A DNA stretch of 64,000 nt from Misgurnus anguillicaudatus (GCF_027580225.2 NC_073339.2:42452501-42516500), one strand, 5' to 3'. Numbered from the stretch's first letter, positions 43,086-54,823 are shown. The notes: generated by a model from the sequence alone, not told the origin. Made by a program: numbers and translations.

Positions 43086-43190
43086 CTGTGTTTATTTCCA
43101 AGACCTGGAAATTTAGCTAGTGTTTGTGATTTCTCCTGTGTGAGTGATGCAGATCTCAATCTCTCACACTGATGATGTTGATTCATTCAG
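43086..43190 (-). other. Gene B, 5' UTR exon
   Basis: A leader exon is inferred from the donor ACACAG|GTAAGG at 43085-43086, followed in transcript order by the intron to 42788. No ATG in it is in frame with the coding exon. The 5' end is estimated from the TATA box. Confidence 0.5.
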
Positions 43191-43214
43191 CTTTCCTTAC
43201 TCAATGGAAGAATC

Positions 43215-43248
43215 CTCTTTATAGGCTACTGAAATACTTTTACTTTCT
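43215..43248 (-). promoter_or_regulatory. TATA box and IRF-like site of gene B
   Basis: On the minus strand TATAAAGAGG (43215-43224) lies about 30 bp before the inferred leader exon. AGAAAGTAAAAGT (43236-43248) directly upstream differs by one base from the GAAANNGAAA core of interferon response elements. Its position suits an interferon-induced gene, but the match is imperfect. Confidence 0.45.
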
Positions 43249-43539
43249 ATATGATGCATCTTTATGTTTGAACTGCAGACTATCTGCAATGCAAATATCT
43301 GTAAGATTACACAGATAGTGGTTTTATTACCCTTCATTTCAACCCAATTAAATTGTATATTTTAATTTTACAATTTGTACAATTGTACAACATGTGTTTA
43401 AAATCCCCTGTGACTAAACTTAGTTTAAGCACCTTTAGATTTTATCACAGGATTCAATCTTAATGGGTATGTGTCAATCAATTTCACACATCTTGAATTT
43501 GCAATATTTTGCAATTTCTCATTTTAAAAACATTCTAAC

Positions 43540-43870
43540 TCTGTCAAATTGGCTGGGTGTCTTCTGCGCACAGCCCTCTTCAGATCACCCCATAGATTTT
43601 GGATGGGACTTAGATCCGGACTCTGGCTGGGCCATTCCAAAACCTTGATCTTGTTTTGGTGAAGTAATTCCTTTGTTGATTAGATGTGTGCTTTGTGTCA
43701 TTGTCATGTTGAAAGGTGAAATTTCTCTGTTTTGGCAGAAGCCTTAAGGTTTTGGGCAAAAATTGATGGGTATTTGGAGCTATTCATTATTCCATCCACC
43801 CTGAATAAAACCCCAGTTCCAGCTGAAGAAAAGCAGCCACAAAGTATGATGCTGTCACCTTCATGGGGCC
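43540..43870 (-). pseudogene. Tc1-like transposase relic
   Basis: On the minus strand, in shifting frames, the sequence reads [20 protein letters not shown] and then PSKIYGV. This matches the Tc1 transposase region around the second catalytic Asp (QHDNDPKHT type) and the WP.QSPDLNPIE type region. Stops and frameshifts break it. Ends were not located. Confidence 0.75.
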
Positions 43871-45291
43871 TTTAATGGTTAACACCGGTTGGGTCATTCC
43901 GTGTCAAATCAACTCAATTTTGGAAATTTTTCTGGAAATTATTTTTTCTGGAGAAAGTAATACTAAAATGATTAAATAATATTAAATGCAATAAATAAAT
44001 ACAGCAAAATAAAGTAAAGTTTTCTTTACCATATATGGGGCTCAATGTCATCCTAATGCCCTTGCTACTAGGGCCTGAATAAGAAAAGCTGCATTTCTTA
44101 TTCTTTGCACAGCATTTAGTTTGGCAATTAAAAGCTTATTAAAATTAAAATTAATAACTTGCCCCATTGAGATTACACGCAGTCTTGTCTCCACTTTTCA
44201 AGTGTGCCTCGTTTTGTTTACTTTGGGTTACTAAGTTACCAATACCACCGTCATTTGCTCTAACAACTTAATGGAAATGCACCTAATTCACGTTTGTTGT
44301 TTTTTCTTTTCTTCACTTCATTATAGCAGTGTTCTTCAATCTTCATAGTACCTAGGAAGCACCTATAAAGCACCTTATGGTTCTACACAGGTACTTCATT
44401 TGTGCTATATGGTACTTAAAATGGTTCCTCTATGATTACGAGCCAAGAACCACTTTTAGCACCGTTAGTTCACAAACATGGTGAATATATGTTTAATTTG
44501 TTATTTTCTAACACAGATGTACACCATGCCTTGTGTTCTTTTTCTTTTAATTGTCAATTAAATATTTTTATATCACCTACACTTTGAGCCTGACAAACAG
44601 TAGAACAACCATAAAACAACAGCAACGGACTCTAACCCATTTTTTCTACCTGCCTTATCTAGTTCTAAGAGCATATTGCAACATTTTCTTAGAAAATGAT
44701 AGTTAGGCATGGTCACCCTTTCCCTAGAAATTGCAAAATCATACTCATGTCATTTTATCAAGAAGCTTTTTGAAGTTTCACTTTAGGATGAATTTTAAAA
44801 AATATCAAATAAATTTACATTTAATCTGGGCTCTTATTGGCTGCTTTTCTTTCAATATTCAGTCTATGTCATCTATTTCAAAAATAATATTTTAAAATAA
44901 AATTTTAGTTTTCTAATAACAGAAATTAACCTGTTTGGCACCGGTATATTTTTGTCTACAAAGGTAATTTCAAGCATTTAACCATACACCTTCAGATTAA
45001 AAGATTTTTAAGATCATAGTTTACATTTCAGTCAAGTGTTTCAAAACTTTTGACAGGTAGTGTACCTTACAAAAATACTACTGGTTTGCATCAATTCGGT
45101 TTCTTATTGAGTATCGTTTAGTTCGACTTGACAACGTACAGCGTGTGTGTGTTTGTCCTCACAACAGGATTTCTGGTTTTGCATTCGAAGCGGCACTGAC
45201 GTGCAAATTCTGAAGCTCTTAAAACACCGCCTTCCACAGGAAAATCTGATAAGATAATAGGTTCAATCACGTAGACAATCGGGACTGCATA
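43871..45291. other. No gene seen; repeat fragments
   Basis: TGGGTCATTCCGTGTCAAAT near 43889 recurs at 35008. The end segment about 44990-45062 (CATTTCAGTCAAGTGTTTCA, then CTTTTGACAGGTAGTGTA) resembles a fish DNA-transposon end. The rest is AT-rich and unassigned. Confidence 0.4.
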
Positions 45292-46760
45292 CACTGCAAA
45301 ATCCCGGCAGTTAAATTAACACTGCTCAGTGTTTATATAGGTCCACTCTCCAGAGTGTTAAAAAAGTAACACTGGAGAGAGTTAAAAGCTACAATATGTG
45401 ACTTTATCCTCTCTATCACCATCTCTGTTTGAAAACTGAAATGTCATTTTAGATCTAACTTGTAGAGATATTTTCTTATTTTAGGATTAGATGTTGGCTG
45501 TTTCATTTAAAGTCACCATTATTGTGATCAGTGGTTGTTTTAATTGGACTCTTGAGTTAGTCTTAGCTTTTCAGCTTTTTTGGCTGTTATAATTACATGG
45601 GTTTAAAACATGTTTGTTGTGGCCAAAGAGGGGACAATAGTGCATTTCTATGTTTATAATGGTTGTTAGGATACACTTTCAAATACACTGAAAAAAATGA
45701 CTCATTGAATTTAATAAATTTCCTCAAGGTAAGTGGCTGCAATCAATCCATTCAAGCCACATTCAAACAAAAGTTTTATATTTTATTTTATTAATCTTTT
45801 TTGTTTAAATGTAGCTTAAATAAATTGATTGCAACCACTTACCTTAAAAAAATTGAGTAAATTCAATGAATCATTTTTTTCTGTGTAACACTCTCTTTAA
45901 AAATGATTTCTTCAGTGATTTCTTACTAGAAGTGTTTATTTCTGTTAATAATATGATGCTGTAGTATGATATACAGCTCTCTCATAACAGTTTTTCATTC
46001 TGAATAATTTTAAACACTGACACTTAGAATTAACTGGTGTGTTATGTAGACAATTAAACATCAAGAATCAGAGTATGAATCACAATGATGGTGACAATAG
46101 AATGAAAAGCTTCATGCTGCAATGCATGCTGGGTATCAACAAATTACAAATCTCATCCAGGACTCCCAGAATGCACTGGGGCATGAATAATAATGAACTT
46201 TTTACCATTTTCTTTGTCACCCTTGTTGAGATTCATACTCTGATTCATGATGTCTTTGTATCTACATTGTTCAGTGGTTCACGTTTATGTGCACACTATC
46301 AAAATCCTTCAGAATAACAAACTGCTATGAGAGTTCTGGACCTTAAATTGTAGTATTTCATTATTAACAGAGAAATATGCTGTTGATGAGGGAGGAAATC
46401 TATATTAATAAATCTGTTCATTAAATGATTATGTTTGACATTTTGTTTTATTCAATCACACAGTAACCTTTTCTTTGCTATAACAATGTGTTTTAAACAC
46501 ACTAAGATATAGCAGTTAGAAAAAACTAACAAGCTTATAGTCAAGAGTCAAGTCCAACTAAAACAACCACTGATCACAATAATTGTGACTTTAAATGAAA
46601 CAGCCAACATCTAAACCTAAGTTAAGAAAATGACTCTACAAGTAAGACGTAAAATGCAATTTTAGGTTTCAAACAGAGATGGTGATAGAGAGGATAAAGT
46701 CACAGATTGTAGCTTTTAACTCTCTCCGGTGTTACTTTTTTAACACTCTGGAGAGTGGAC

Positions 46761-46765
46761 CTATA
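46761..46765. repeat. Target duplication CTATA, left
   Basis: CTATA precedes the 5' LTR and recurs at 51367-51371 after the 3' LTR. The uninterrupted sister element (inverse of 45340) reads GACCTATATAAACACTG, confirming the empty site. Confidence 0.92.
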
Positions 46766-46947
46766 TGTAATGTTCTCAGTAAAGATGCTGTTTTGTATGC
46801 GCATGCGCGGTACGCATACGGAAGTATCACAGACTGCACTATGCTCAACGTGCATGTTATGATGAAGAGTTTTGAGTAAAGCGGAACATTTTGGTTCAAC
46901 TACACCTCCAGCGTGTCTGTGTCTCCTTAACAAACAGAAACATCACA
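46766..46947 (+). repeat. 5' LTR of the gypsy element
   Basis: 182 bp starting TGTAATGTTCTC and ending AACATCACA (TG...CA). It differs from the 3' LTR by one base (CTCCTTAAC against CTCTTTAAC), so insertion was recent. Confidence 0.95.
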
Positions 46948-46948
46948 C

Positions 46949-46961
46949 TGGCGACGAGGAT
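46949..46961 (+). promoter_or_regulatory. Primer binding site, serine tRNA
   Basis: TGGCGACGAGGAT begins one base after the LTR and is complementary to the 3' end of vertebrate tRNA-Ser ending CGTCGCCA. Serine-tRNA priming is known for Mag-type gypsy elements. Confidence 0.75.
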
Positions 46962-47029
46962 TAAAATCTATATGTAAAAACAGAGCGACAGTTCAACGCT
47001 GACGATCACAAACAGAGGACGACGACAAC

Positions 47030-50000
47030 ATGGCGATTACCCCGCACTCGTTTCCAGCGTTTGATATGGAAAGTGAACCACACTCTATCGGACCTCGTTG
47101 GACTAAATGGGTGCAAAGATTTGACAACTATGTTACTGCAATGAACATCAGTGGCGACGCGAGACTCAAAGCTCTGCTGTTGCATCTGGCTGGAGAAAAG
47201 GTACACGACATATATGACACGCTCGCCGAAGCAGCAGATAAATATGCAGACACAAAAACTAAGCTCACTAACTACTTTGCCCCGAAGAAAAATGTACAAT
47301 ATGAAGTATATGTCTTTAGAAATGCAACGCAACAGCCAGGGGAAAACTTAGACACATTTAACACAAGACTTCAGATGCTTGCTAAAAACTGTGAATTCAC
47401 TGATGTCAACAGAGAAATAAAGGCACAGATTGTTCAAACCTGCACATCGTCCAGACTTCGCAGACGTGCTCTGAGAGAGCCAGACTTGTCTCTGCAAGAC
47501 CTTTTAGAACATGGCAGGACCCTTGAGATCTCAGAACAGCAAGCTTCAGGTATTGAAAATAGCTCAAAAACACCTGAAACTGTCAATGCAATCAGCCACA
47601 AACACTTCAAAAATCAATCAAAGCATTATGTTGACGAATCAACACGCCCCACCACAAAATGCAGAAATTGTGGAGGTCTTTTTCCTCACAAAACGGTCTG
47701 TCCAGCAAAAGGCAGAACTTGTAATGCTTGTGGCAAACCCAATCATTTTTCAAAAGTGTGCCGATCATCCAACAAAATGAAGAGACACACAACACAAAAA
47801 TTCAAGCGAACAATCCCAAACATACAACACAATGAAGTTCATCACGTCATTGCAGATGTGCAACACGCAAGCCCAGGCTCATCTAGCAGTGATGATGCGT
47901 ACGTTTTTGTGGTCAAAACAGCGAATACTGCCAAATTACCACAAACACACATCGAACTATGTGACACAAACATACCTGCACTTATTGATTCAGGAGCTGC
48001 TGTGAACATCCTCAGCGAGACCACCTATAAATCTCTAGTGCAACCACCAGAACTACGACCGTCCAACATCCAAATATTCTCCTATGGTTCCAAGCAGGCA
48101 CTTCCTATTCTCGGAACATTCACATGCACTCTGAAATCTCGCAGTGACATAACTCGCGGAACCTTTTATGTGATACCTGGTAATGGCTGCTCTCTACTCA
48201 GCTACCAAACCGCTGAGGAGCTAAACCTCATCAGAATTCTGAACTCTCTAAATACTACTGTCATAGGACGCAGTATAGCAGATGAACTCGTAGAAAAGCA
48301 TCCTGAGTTATTCCAAGGAATAGGAAAGCTTAAGGATTTCCAGGTCAAATTACACATAAACCCTGATATTCAACCAACGTGCCAACCTCATCGGAGAGTA
48401 CCATTCCATATAAGAAAAAAAGTAGAAGCAGAACTAAAAACGCTGGAAGACAGTGACATCATAGAGACCATAACTGGCCCCACACCATGGGTTTCACCCA
48501 TAGTCGCACCTCCAAAACCAAAAGACCCAGACAAAGTGAGAATTTGTGTTGATATGAGACAAGCCAATGTTGCCATCGTGCGTGAACGTCACCTCACACC
48601 AACGATGGATGACATCATACATGAGTTAAATGGTGCCACAGTATTTTCAAAGCTGGACCTCAAGGCTGGATACCATCAGCTTGAACTACATCCTGACAGC
48701 AGATATATCACCACTTTCTCGACACATCTTGGTCTAAGGAGATACAAACGTCTCAACTTTGGGATTTCATCTGCTGCCGAAGTATTTCAAAATGCAATCA
48801 GACAAACACTTCAAGGCATTCGTGGTGTCATGAATTTCAGTGATGACATTATAGTATATGGATCAACACAAGCAGACCATGATAGCAGCCTGACAACACT
48901 GTTTCAGCGCCTCAAAGAAAAGGGTCTCACGCTCAATCGCAGCAAATGTGAGTTCAACAAGTCCAAGCTTGAGTTTTTTGGCTTTGTCTTTTCAGCGAAT
49001 GGCATATCTGCTGACCCTAAAAAAGTGCTTGCAGTCCAACACGCCAGTGCTCCAACATGTGTTACTGAAATGCGCAGTCTTCTGGGCATGGCCAACTATT
49101 GCTCGCGTTTTATTCCAGACTTCGCGACTGTAACAGAACCATTGAGAAAGCTCACTCGGAAAGGCACAACCTGGGAATGGGGTACTGAGCAGGAGTCAGC
49201 ATTCAATCACCTCAAAGAGCTCCTGACCAGTAACACAGTGATGGCCTATTTCGATCCTAGAAAAAACACAGAACTCATAGTCGATGCCAGCCCAGTGGGT
49301 TTAGGTGCAATTCTGCTTCAGAATCAAAATGGACAGCAATCCATCATTGCATATGCCAGCAAAGCTCTTACTGATGTTGAAAGACGTTACAGTCAAACAG
49401 AACGTGAAGCACTGGCAATCGTGTGGAGTTGTGAACATTTTCACCTTTACATTTACGGAAACCCGTTCACACTGATAACAGACCACAAACCCCTTGAGCT
49501 CATCTGGAACAATCCATGCTCCAAACCACCTGCTCGAATTGAACGTTGGGGACTCAGACTTCAACCGTATGACTTCACTGTAAAATACAAAAAAGGCTCA
49601 GACAATCCAGCAGACTACATGTCTCGTCACCCTGTTTCCACACCTGCGCCTTGCAAAACTCGAGCCACAAAAGTTGCGGAAGAATACATTAACTTTCATG
49701 CACAACACAGCACACCGAAAGCCATGACCATTGATCAAATCAAACAAGAAACTTTGAACAGCCCAGTTCTCCAAAAAGTGTGCTCCCTCATTCGCACTAA
49801 CTCCTGGGGTTCAATTACTGACACTATGGAAAATGCATCTACACTATTAAAGTATAAACGCATTCACAGTGAACTCACCACCCTGCCTAATGATGACTTA
49901 ATCCTCAGATTCTCCAGAATTGTAATTCCACCTTCGCTAGAGCAACAAGTTCTTCAGTTAGCCCATGAATCTCATCAGGGCATCGTAAAAACAAAGACCC

Positions 50001-51013
50001 TGCTAAGAGAGAAGGTCTGGTTTCCCGACATGGACACAAAAGCTGAAGCTATGGTAGCAAACTGTTTAGCCTGCCAAGCCAACACACCTGCAGTACATCC
50101 TGAACCACTGCAAATGTCGAAGCTTCCTGAAGATGCCTGGCAAGAGGTCAGTGCTGACTTCTATGGCCCTCTACAGACTGGTGAATATATGCTTGTCATC
50201 ATAGACGATTACTCTCGTTATCCAGTAGTGGAAGTTCTTCACTCCATAAACGGAAATGCAGTGATTCCTGTAATGGACAAAATTTTCTCAATGTTTGGCA
50301 TTCCGAAAATTGTAAAGACAGACAATGGACCCCCTTTTAACAGCGATCGTTTCAGCAAATTTGCAGAGTACCTTGGATTCCATCATCGTAAAATCACTCC
50401 ATTCTGGCCACAGGCAAATGGCTCTGCTGAAAGATTCATGCAGACCCTGAGCAAAGCACTCCGCATTGCAGGAACCATACAAATTCCGTGGAGACAGCAG
50501 CTGTGCCTCTTTTTACGGGAATATCGTGCAACACCACACAGCACTACCAACACATCCCCAGCTGAGCTAATGTTTCGCCGCAAGATGCGCACAAAGATCC
50601 CGAACATAGCCACAGAAACGCCTGTTGTGTCCGATCATGATCTGAGGAAAAGAGACGGTGTGGCCAAAGCAAAAATGAAAGCATATGCTGATTCCCGCCG
50701 ACATGCTTCTTCTCATACTCTACAGATCGGTGACCAGGTACTACACCGGCAACCCAAACAACATAAACTCACAGCACCGTACAATACTGTCCCACACACG
50801 GTGACCAGGACCAAAGGCTCCATGATCACAGCAGTACGAGGTAGTCACTCCATCACTCGGAACTCATCGTTCTTCAAAAGATTTGTCCCTCCTCAAAACG
50901 CTGCGCCATGTGAACGTGGTAATGATCTTCCAAAAGTTGTGCCATCAACAAGATATCCCATTCGGCGAAATAGACAGTCTCCTGCATACCTTTCAGACTA
51001 CAGTTTAAAGTAG
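47030..51013 (+). CDS. Gag-pol polyprotein of a Ty3/gypsy (Mag-like) retrotransposon
   Basis: A single open frame of 1327 codons without frameshift or stop. In order: gag-like N-terminal region (to about 200); two zinc knuckles (C211-C224, and C231-C244 of the form CX2CX4HX4C); aspartic protease with LIDSGAAVN (D320); reverse transcriptase with KLDLKAGYHQ (D543) and FSDDIIVY (D605, D606); RNase H with D752 and TDHKPLELIW; integrase with an HHCC-type zinc region ending CLAC (about 979-1015) and a D1043, D1098, E1134 catalytic triad. All expected catalytic residues are present. There is no env frame and no chromodomain was recognised. The first ATG in frame, 69 bp after the primer site, is taken as start. 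Together with near-identical LTRs, this suggests a copy that may still be able to move. Confidence 0.95.
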   Translation: MAITPHSFPAFDMESEPHSIGPRWTKWVQRFDNYVTAMNISGDARLKALLLHLAGEKVHDIYDTLAEAADKYADTKTKLTNYFAPKKNVQYEVYVFRNATQQPGENLDTFNTRLQMLAKNCEFTDVNREIKAQIVQTCTSSRLRRRALREPDLSLQDLLEHGRTLEISEQQASGIENSSKTPETVNAISHKHFKNQSKHYVDESTRPTTKCRNCGGLFPHKTVCPAKGRTCNACGKPNHFSKVCRSSNKMKRHTTQKFKRTIPNIQHNEVHHVIADVQHASPGSSSSDDAYVFVVKTANTAKLPQTHIELCDTNIPALIDSGAAVNILSETTYKSLVQPPELRPSNIQIFSYGSKQALPILGTFTCTLKSRSDITRGTFYVIPGNGCSLLSYQTAEELNLIRILNSLNTTVIGRSIADELVEKHPELFQGIGKLKDFQVKLHINPDIQPTCQPHRRVPFHIRKKVEAELKTLEDSDIIETITGPTPWVSPIVAPPKPKDPDKVRICVDMRQANVAIVRERHLTPTMDDIIHELNGATVFSKLDLKAGYHQLELHPDSRYITTFSTHLGLRRYKRLNFGISSAAEVFQNAIRQTLQGIRGVMNFSDDIIVYGSTQADHDSSLTTLFQRLKEKGLTLNRSKCEFNKSKLEFFGFVFSANGISADPKKVLAVQHASAPTCVTEMRSLLGMANYCSRFIPDFATVTEPLRKLTRKGTTWEWGTEQESAFNHLKELLTSNTVMAYFDPRKNTELIVDASPVGLGAILLQNQNGQQSIIAYASKALTDVERRYSQTEREALAIVWSCEHFHLYIYGNPFTLITDHKPLELIWNNPCSKPPARIERWGLRLQPYDFTVKYKKGSDNPADYMSRHPVSTPAPCKTRATKVAEEYINFHAQHSTPKAMTIDQIKQETLNSPVLQKVCSLIRTNSWGSITDTMENASTLLKYKRIHSELTTLPNDDLILRFSRIVIPPSLEQQVLQLAHESHQGIVKTKTLLREKVWFPDMDTKAEAMVANCLACQANTPAVHPEPLQMSKLPEDAWQEVSADFYGPLQTGEYMLVIIDDYSRYPVVEVLHSINGNAVIPVMDKIFSMFGIPKIVKTDNGPPFNSDRFSKFAEYLGFHHRKITPFWPQANGSAERFMQTLSKALRIAGTIQIPWRQQLCLFLREYRATPHSTTNTSPAELMFRRKMRTKIPNIATETPVVSDHDLRKRDGVAKAKMKAYADSRRHASSHTLQIGDQVLHRQPKQHKLTAPYNTVPHTVTRTKGSMITAVRGSHSITRNSSFFKRFVPPQNAAPCERGNDLPKVVPSTRYPIRRNRQSPAYLSDYSLK

Positions 51014-51160
51014 AACTTCAAAGTCTGGACTCCATAGTTAAAGTCAAACATGGAGTAATTCAGCCCATACCATACAAGTAACAGTATTCAGAAATAATGT
51101 TCATAATGATGTCTGTTCTGTGTTTAGAGTTTTTATTTCTGTGAAAGATATGCAATGTGT

Positions 51161-51184
51161 AAAAAAAAAAAAAAAAAAGAGCGT
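51161..51184 (+). promoter_or_regulatory. Polypurine tract
   Basis: A run of about 18 A followed by GAGCG lies directly before the 3' LTR, the expected place for plus-strand priming. The 3' UTR between the stop (51013) and here shows no other feature. Confidence 0.75.
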
Positions 51185-51366
51185 TGTAATGTTCTCAGTA
51201 AAGATGCTGTTTTGTATGCGCATGCGCGGTACGCATACGGAAGTATCACAGACTGCACTATGCTCAACGTGCATGTTATGATGAAGAGTTTTGAGTAAAG
51301 CGGAACATTTTGGTTCAACTACACCTCCAGCGTGTCTGTGTCTCTTTAACAAACAGAAACATCACA
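51185..51366 (+). repeat. 3' LTR of the gypsy element
   Basis: 182 bp, identical to the 5' LTR except for one base, followed by the second CTATA (51367-51371). Confidence 0.95.
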
Positions 51367-51493
51367 CTATATAAACACTGAGCAGTGTTAATTTAACTCC
51401 CAGGATTTTGCTGTAGGATTTAGATCTTTTGGTGCGTACCAGGCTTTAGTTAAATTAAGATGTTTAAGCAACTTTAGTAAACATGCCTTAGAA

Positions 51494-52673
51494 CAGTGGT
51501 CTCAAACTCCCGGCCCGCGGGCCATTTGCGGCCCGCCCTCCCCCTCTCTGCGGCCCGCGTCACCCTTCAACAATATAACGTAATCTGGCCCGCAGAAAGA
51601 TATTTATTTAAATTCGTTTTTTTATTTAAACGTTTAAGGGTCCGGTCACATGTCGCGTCTAACAACGCGAGTTAAAACGAGTCGAGGCGTTTCTTAAAGT
51701 ATGTTTACTTTTCAGAGTGCTTGCTTGGGAGCGGAGGTTGCGCAGGGTTGGATCGCCAAGCAGCCACGAGCGCGCGCTCCGTGATGGCGAGGGTAACGGA
51801 ATGCGTGATCGGATTTTAATTCCTCTCGCGTCAATCATATCATTGTCACAATGCGATCAGTTCATCTGATCGCGACTTTGTAGTGTTTGTCCAGAGAAGA
51901 TTTGTTACTTCCGGGTGGATACTCTGTTACTCAGAGAAGAGCTGCTGTGGGGTTATTACCGTAGTTCACATCAAGTCACAGCTTCTAATGGAGACACCGC
52001 AGTGGGAGATGTAGTGCAACAGTTTAATATTAAACTACGGATGAGAAAATGACCCATCAAAGTGCCCAGGTTAGGAAAAGAGGAAAGATGAGGAAAAATT
52101 ACAGAGGATACAAGTATGTACACTTCTATATGAAATATATATGAAGTATAATACATTATTATCTTGCTTGGTTATACATAGAGCAGTATTATTTATTTTT
52201 ACTGTCCAACTAGCTTATGTAACATTGACTACCCATCCAAATGTTTTAGGATCACTTTCACTTATTAATATTTTTCTAAATATAATAGCAAATTCATTAA
52301 AACGGTGGAATAACAAAAAGGAACATAATAAAGTCAATACTATGACTGAAAACAGTCAAAAATAAATAAAAACAGAAACACCCACTGTTGGTGCATTTTT
52401 ATAAATGTATAGGAATTAAATTTGTTAGTTTTAATAGGCCTTAGTTAATAATTTAAAGCCTAATAAGGTTAAAAAAATATTTACTTACTTTTATAAAATA
52501 ATGTATATTAAAAAATAAAAAACACTGTTTATATATTTTCAAGTATTATTATACATTAAAAAATATTTTAAAGAAATATTGTACTTTTTTGAACGTTAAA
52601 ATAGCTCTGCGGCCCTCTGATGAAATGTCAGTCTCAGAAATGGCCCCAAGCCAGTTTGAGTTTGAGACCCCTG
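51494..52673. mobile_element. 1.2-kb hAT-type element with CCTTAGAA duplication
   Basis: CAGTGGTCTCAAACTC at the left and GAGTTTGAGACCCCTG at the right. CCTTAGAA lies at 51486-51493 and 52674-52681. Subterminal GCGGCCCGC / CTGCGGCCCTC motifs are mirrored. The interior has no transposase and is AT-rich in its right half. Confidence 0.9.
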
Positions 52674-52681
52674 CCTTAGAA

Positions 52682-53647
52682 GGAGACATTATTGGTGTGT
52701 ATCCTGAGAAAAATCAATGGCACTGGCTTATTTCTAGATCTGTCAAGACAGTTCAAACATGTGTTTTAGTCTAGGTTTAAGCTTAAGCCTTGTCGGTGAA
52801 TCCAGGAGTATGCACAATAAAAATGTGCCTGTGTGTTATGTAGACAAGAATGAGAGTATCAACAATGGTGACCAAAAAATTGTAAAACAGATAGTTTGAG
52901 TTAATTTCAGGAATATATTGCGGAGATATCACTATGACATGGCAGATACTCTTTTTTAAATAACAAACCAACATTTTAATTTTTTTACTCCAGAATGCAA
53001 ACTTTTACAGTATATTTCTGTTTTTCTTGGAATAAAATTTTTTACTGTAAAATGTTGCTGTATTTTTAACATTGTTTCAATGGTTGCTTGCTGGGTATTG
53101 ACCTTCCACGTGTGCATGAAACTATTAAAATGCTGCCTCAAGTTTTACAAGTTAAGACATCATGTAAATTTTGTGTTGTCATGTAGAAATTATCCACTTC
53201 ATAAAAATTCCTTTCTCCTTACTTTATTTATGTTTTCTCTACAAAACTACACATTTCAGGATAGAGCCATTTCAGGGTACAGTTTTACATGTTTAATATA
53301 ATAATGTATGACAGTTGCAGCCACTTGTTTTCACGTTGCCATGTCACGTGTAGTTTCAAGTGCAATTCCATGTAATCCAGAAAAAAGTTATTACAAAAAT
53401 AATTATTAATTGTTATTATAGCCGGCATGAAGTCTAACATGGTGCATAATGGAGGCAATGTAATTATCTTGAAGCCCATGGTTGAATCAGCAGTCTAAAA
53501 CAACATTGCCACTATAATGCTTAACGAGAACAACACAACACAACATAAATAAAAGTCTCTAATCATGTAGGCTACATGTGTGGTTTTGTTTGTATGTCGA
53601 TTTCAAATATATTAACAGCATTTCACAGAAATCACCTAGTGTAGCAT
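52682..53647. other. No gene seen
   Basis: AT-rich sequence with short frames (61-76 codons) that carry no recognisable motif. No inverted termini were found. Confidence 0.4.
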
Positions 53648-54594
53648 TAACCCAGATAGACGGTGGGCCGAGGCTCCGTATCTGCTTTACTTTTCGAAAT
53701 GGATGATCCCCATGGAGGGAGAACCTGAATTTGTAAAGTTTGGACGGTTGTTTTATTCTCAACGATATGAAAAGTGTTGCCACTCGCATTTATTGCACAT
53801 TTTCCCCCGAAATGATAAAATGCCCCCGTAAATATGCAGGCAAACGCTTTTGCCTACTATATCAGTCGAACCAATAGAGCGGCAAGATACTGACATAGGA
53901 TTATTATTAACCAATCAGATTTAGGTTAATAGAACAGCTGTTACGGATTCATAAACGAGCTGCAGCGGAATTGACCATCGCCAAGGACATTCTTTGTGTG
54001 ATTGTAAGTATTCATTTGATTTAATTGATATCTATTTAAAATGTTTGTTGTGTACACTGGTTTGTTCAAACGTATGTATGCGTCTCGTTAGTGTCGTTTT
54101 ACGTAGGCGTAGACTAACGTTAACCGTTCAATACAACAACGATGTTCCGTGCAGATTCACTTTTACCGCCGATCGATCATACACAAAACATGTATATATG
54201 TCGTCTTCATTTCTCTTACATCTCCGTTTAAGAGAGACACACCCCAGCCGGTTGTTCTAGTAATATTTCATAAAGTTTGCGCCCACTGTGCTTGAAAATG
54301 ACCGGTGGGCAAGCCACACTTGACAGCTGCTTGGGTGTAGACAACTAGAGCAGCGTAAATGTACATTACGATATATTTTATGCTTTTCACAGTATTATAG
54401 TTTTTATAAGCTGCAATGTTCACTCCCTCTGTTTCTTCCACAGTTTTTTTGAAAAGTACATTTAGCTTTGACAGTCAAAGTTCACGTTGTTAACAGCCTC
54501 TCGTCAATGACTGTTTTGCAGAAGTGCTTGTACACATTTAGTTAATGTTCTCGTGTTTTTGTGTGGTGAGGTACCGGGTATAATCTCGATAGCA

Positions 54595-54823
54595 CCCTTA
54601 CGAAAATTAACCATGGTTTTATTGTGGTAAAAGTGTAGTAACCAATGTATTTTGTTGTATTGATTACTATCAGCAAAACTATGGTTTTACTACACTAACC
54701 ACGATTTAACTATGGTTTTTGAAAACCATAGCTGTCAAAACAATAGTTATTTTGTGGTTACCATGGTTTTACTACAGTAACCGTTTTTAACTGTAGAAAA
54801 ACAATGGTTAATTTTTGTAAGGG
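54595..54823. mobile_element. MITE with CCCTTACGAAAATTAACCAT ends
   Basis: CCCTTACGAAAATTAACCAT and ATGGTTAATTTTTGTAAGGG are inverted ends of a 229-bp palindromic unit containing several ACCATGGTTTT / ACTACAGTAA motifs. The terminus is shared with 185-2583. Confidence 0.8.

Larger units (their letters stand above)
45292..51413. mobile_element. TA-flanked foldback element, copy 2, split by a gypsy retrotransposon
   Basis: CACTGCAAAATCCCGGCAGT at the left and CTCCCAGGATTTTGCTG at the right, flanked by TA (45290-45291, 51414-51415). The foldback itself is 45292-46765 plus 51372-51413. The right arm is interrupted at CTATA by the LTR retrotransposon. Internal sequence closely follows 29784-31345, including CTTCATGCTGCAATGCATGC. 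Confidence 0.82.

Noticed and set aside
47006..50613. Several 60-108-codon frames on the minus strand and in other frames across the gypsy element
   Set aside because: They are shadows of the 1327-codon gag-pol frame and show no protein motif.
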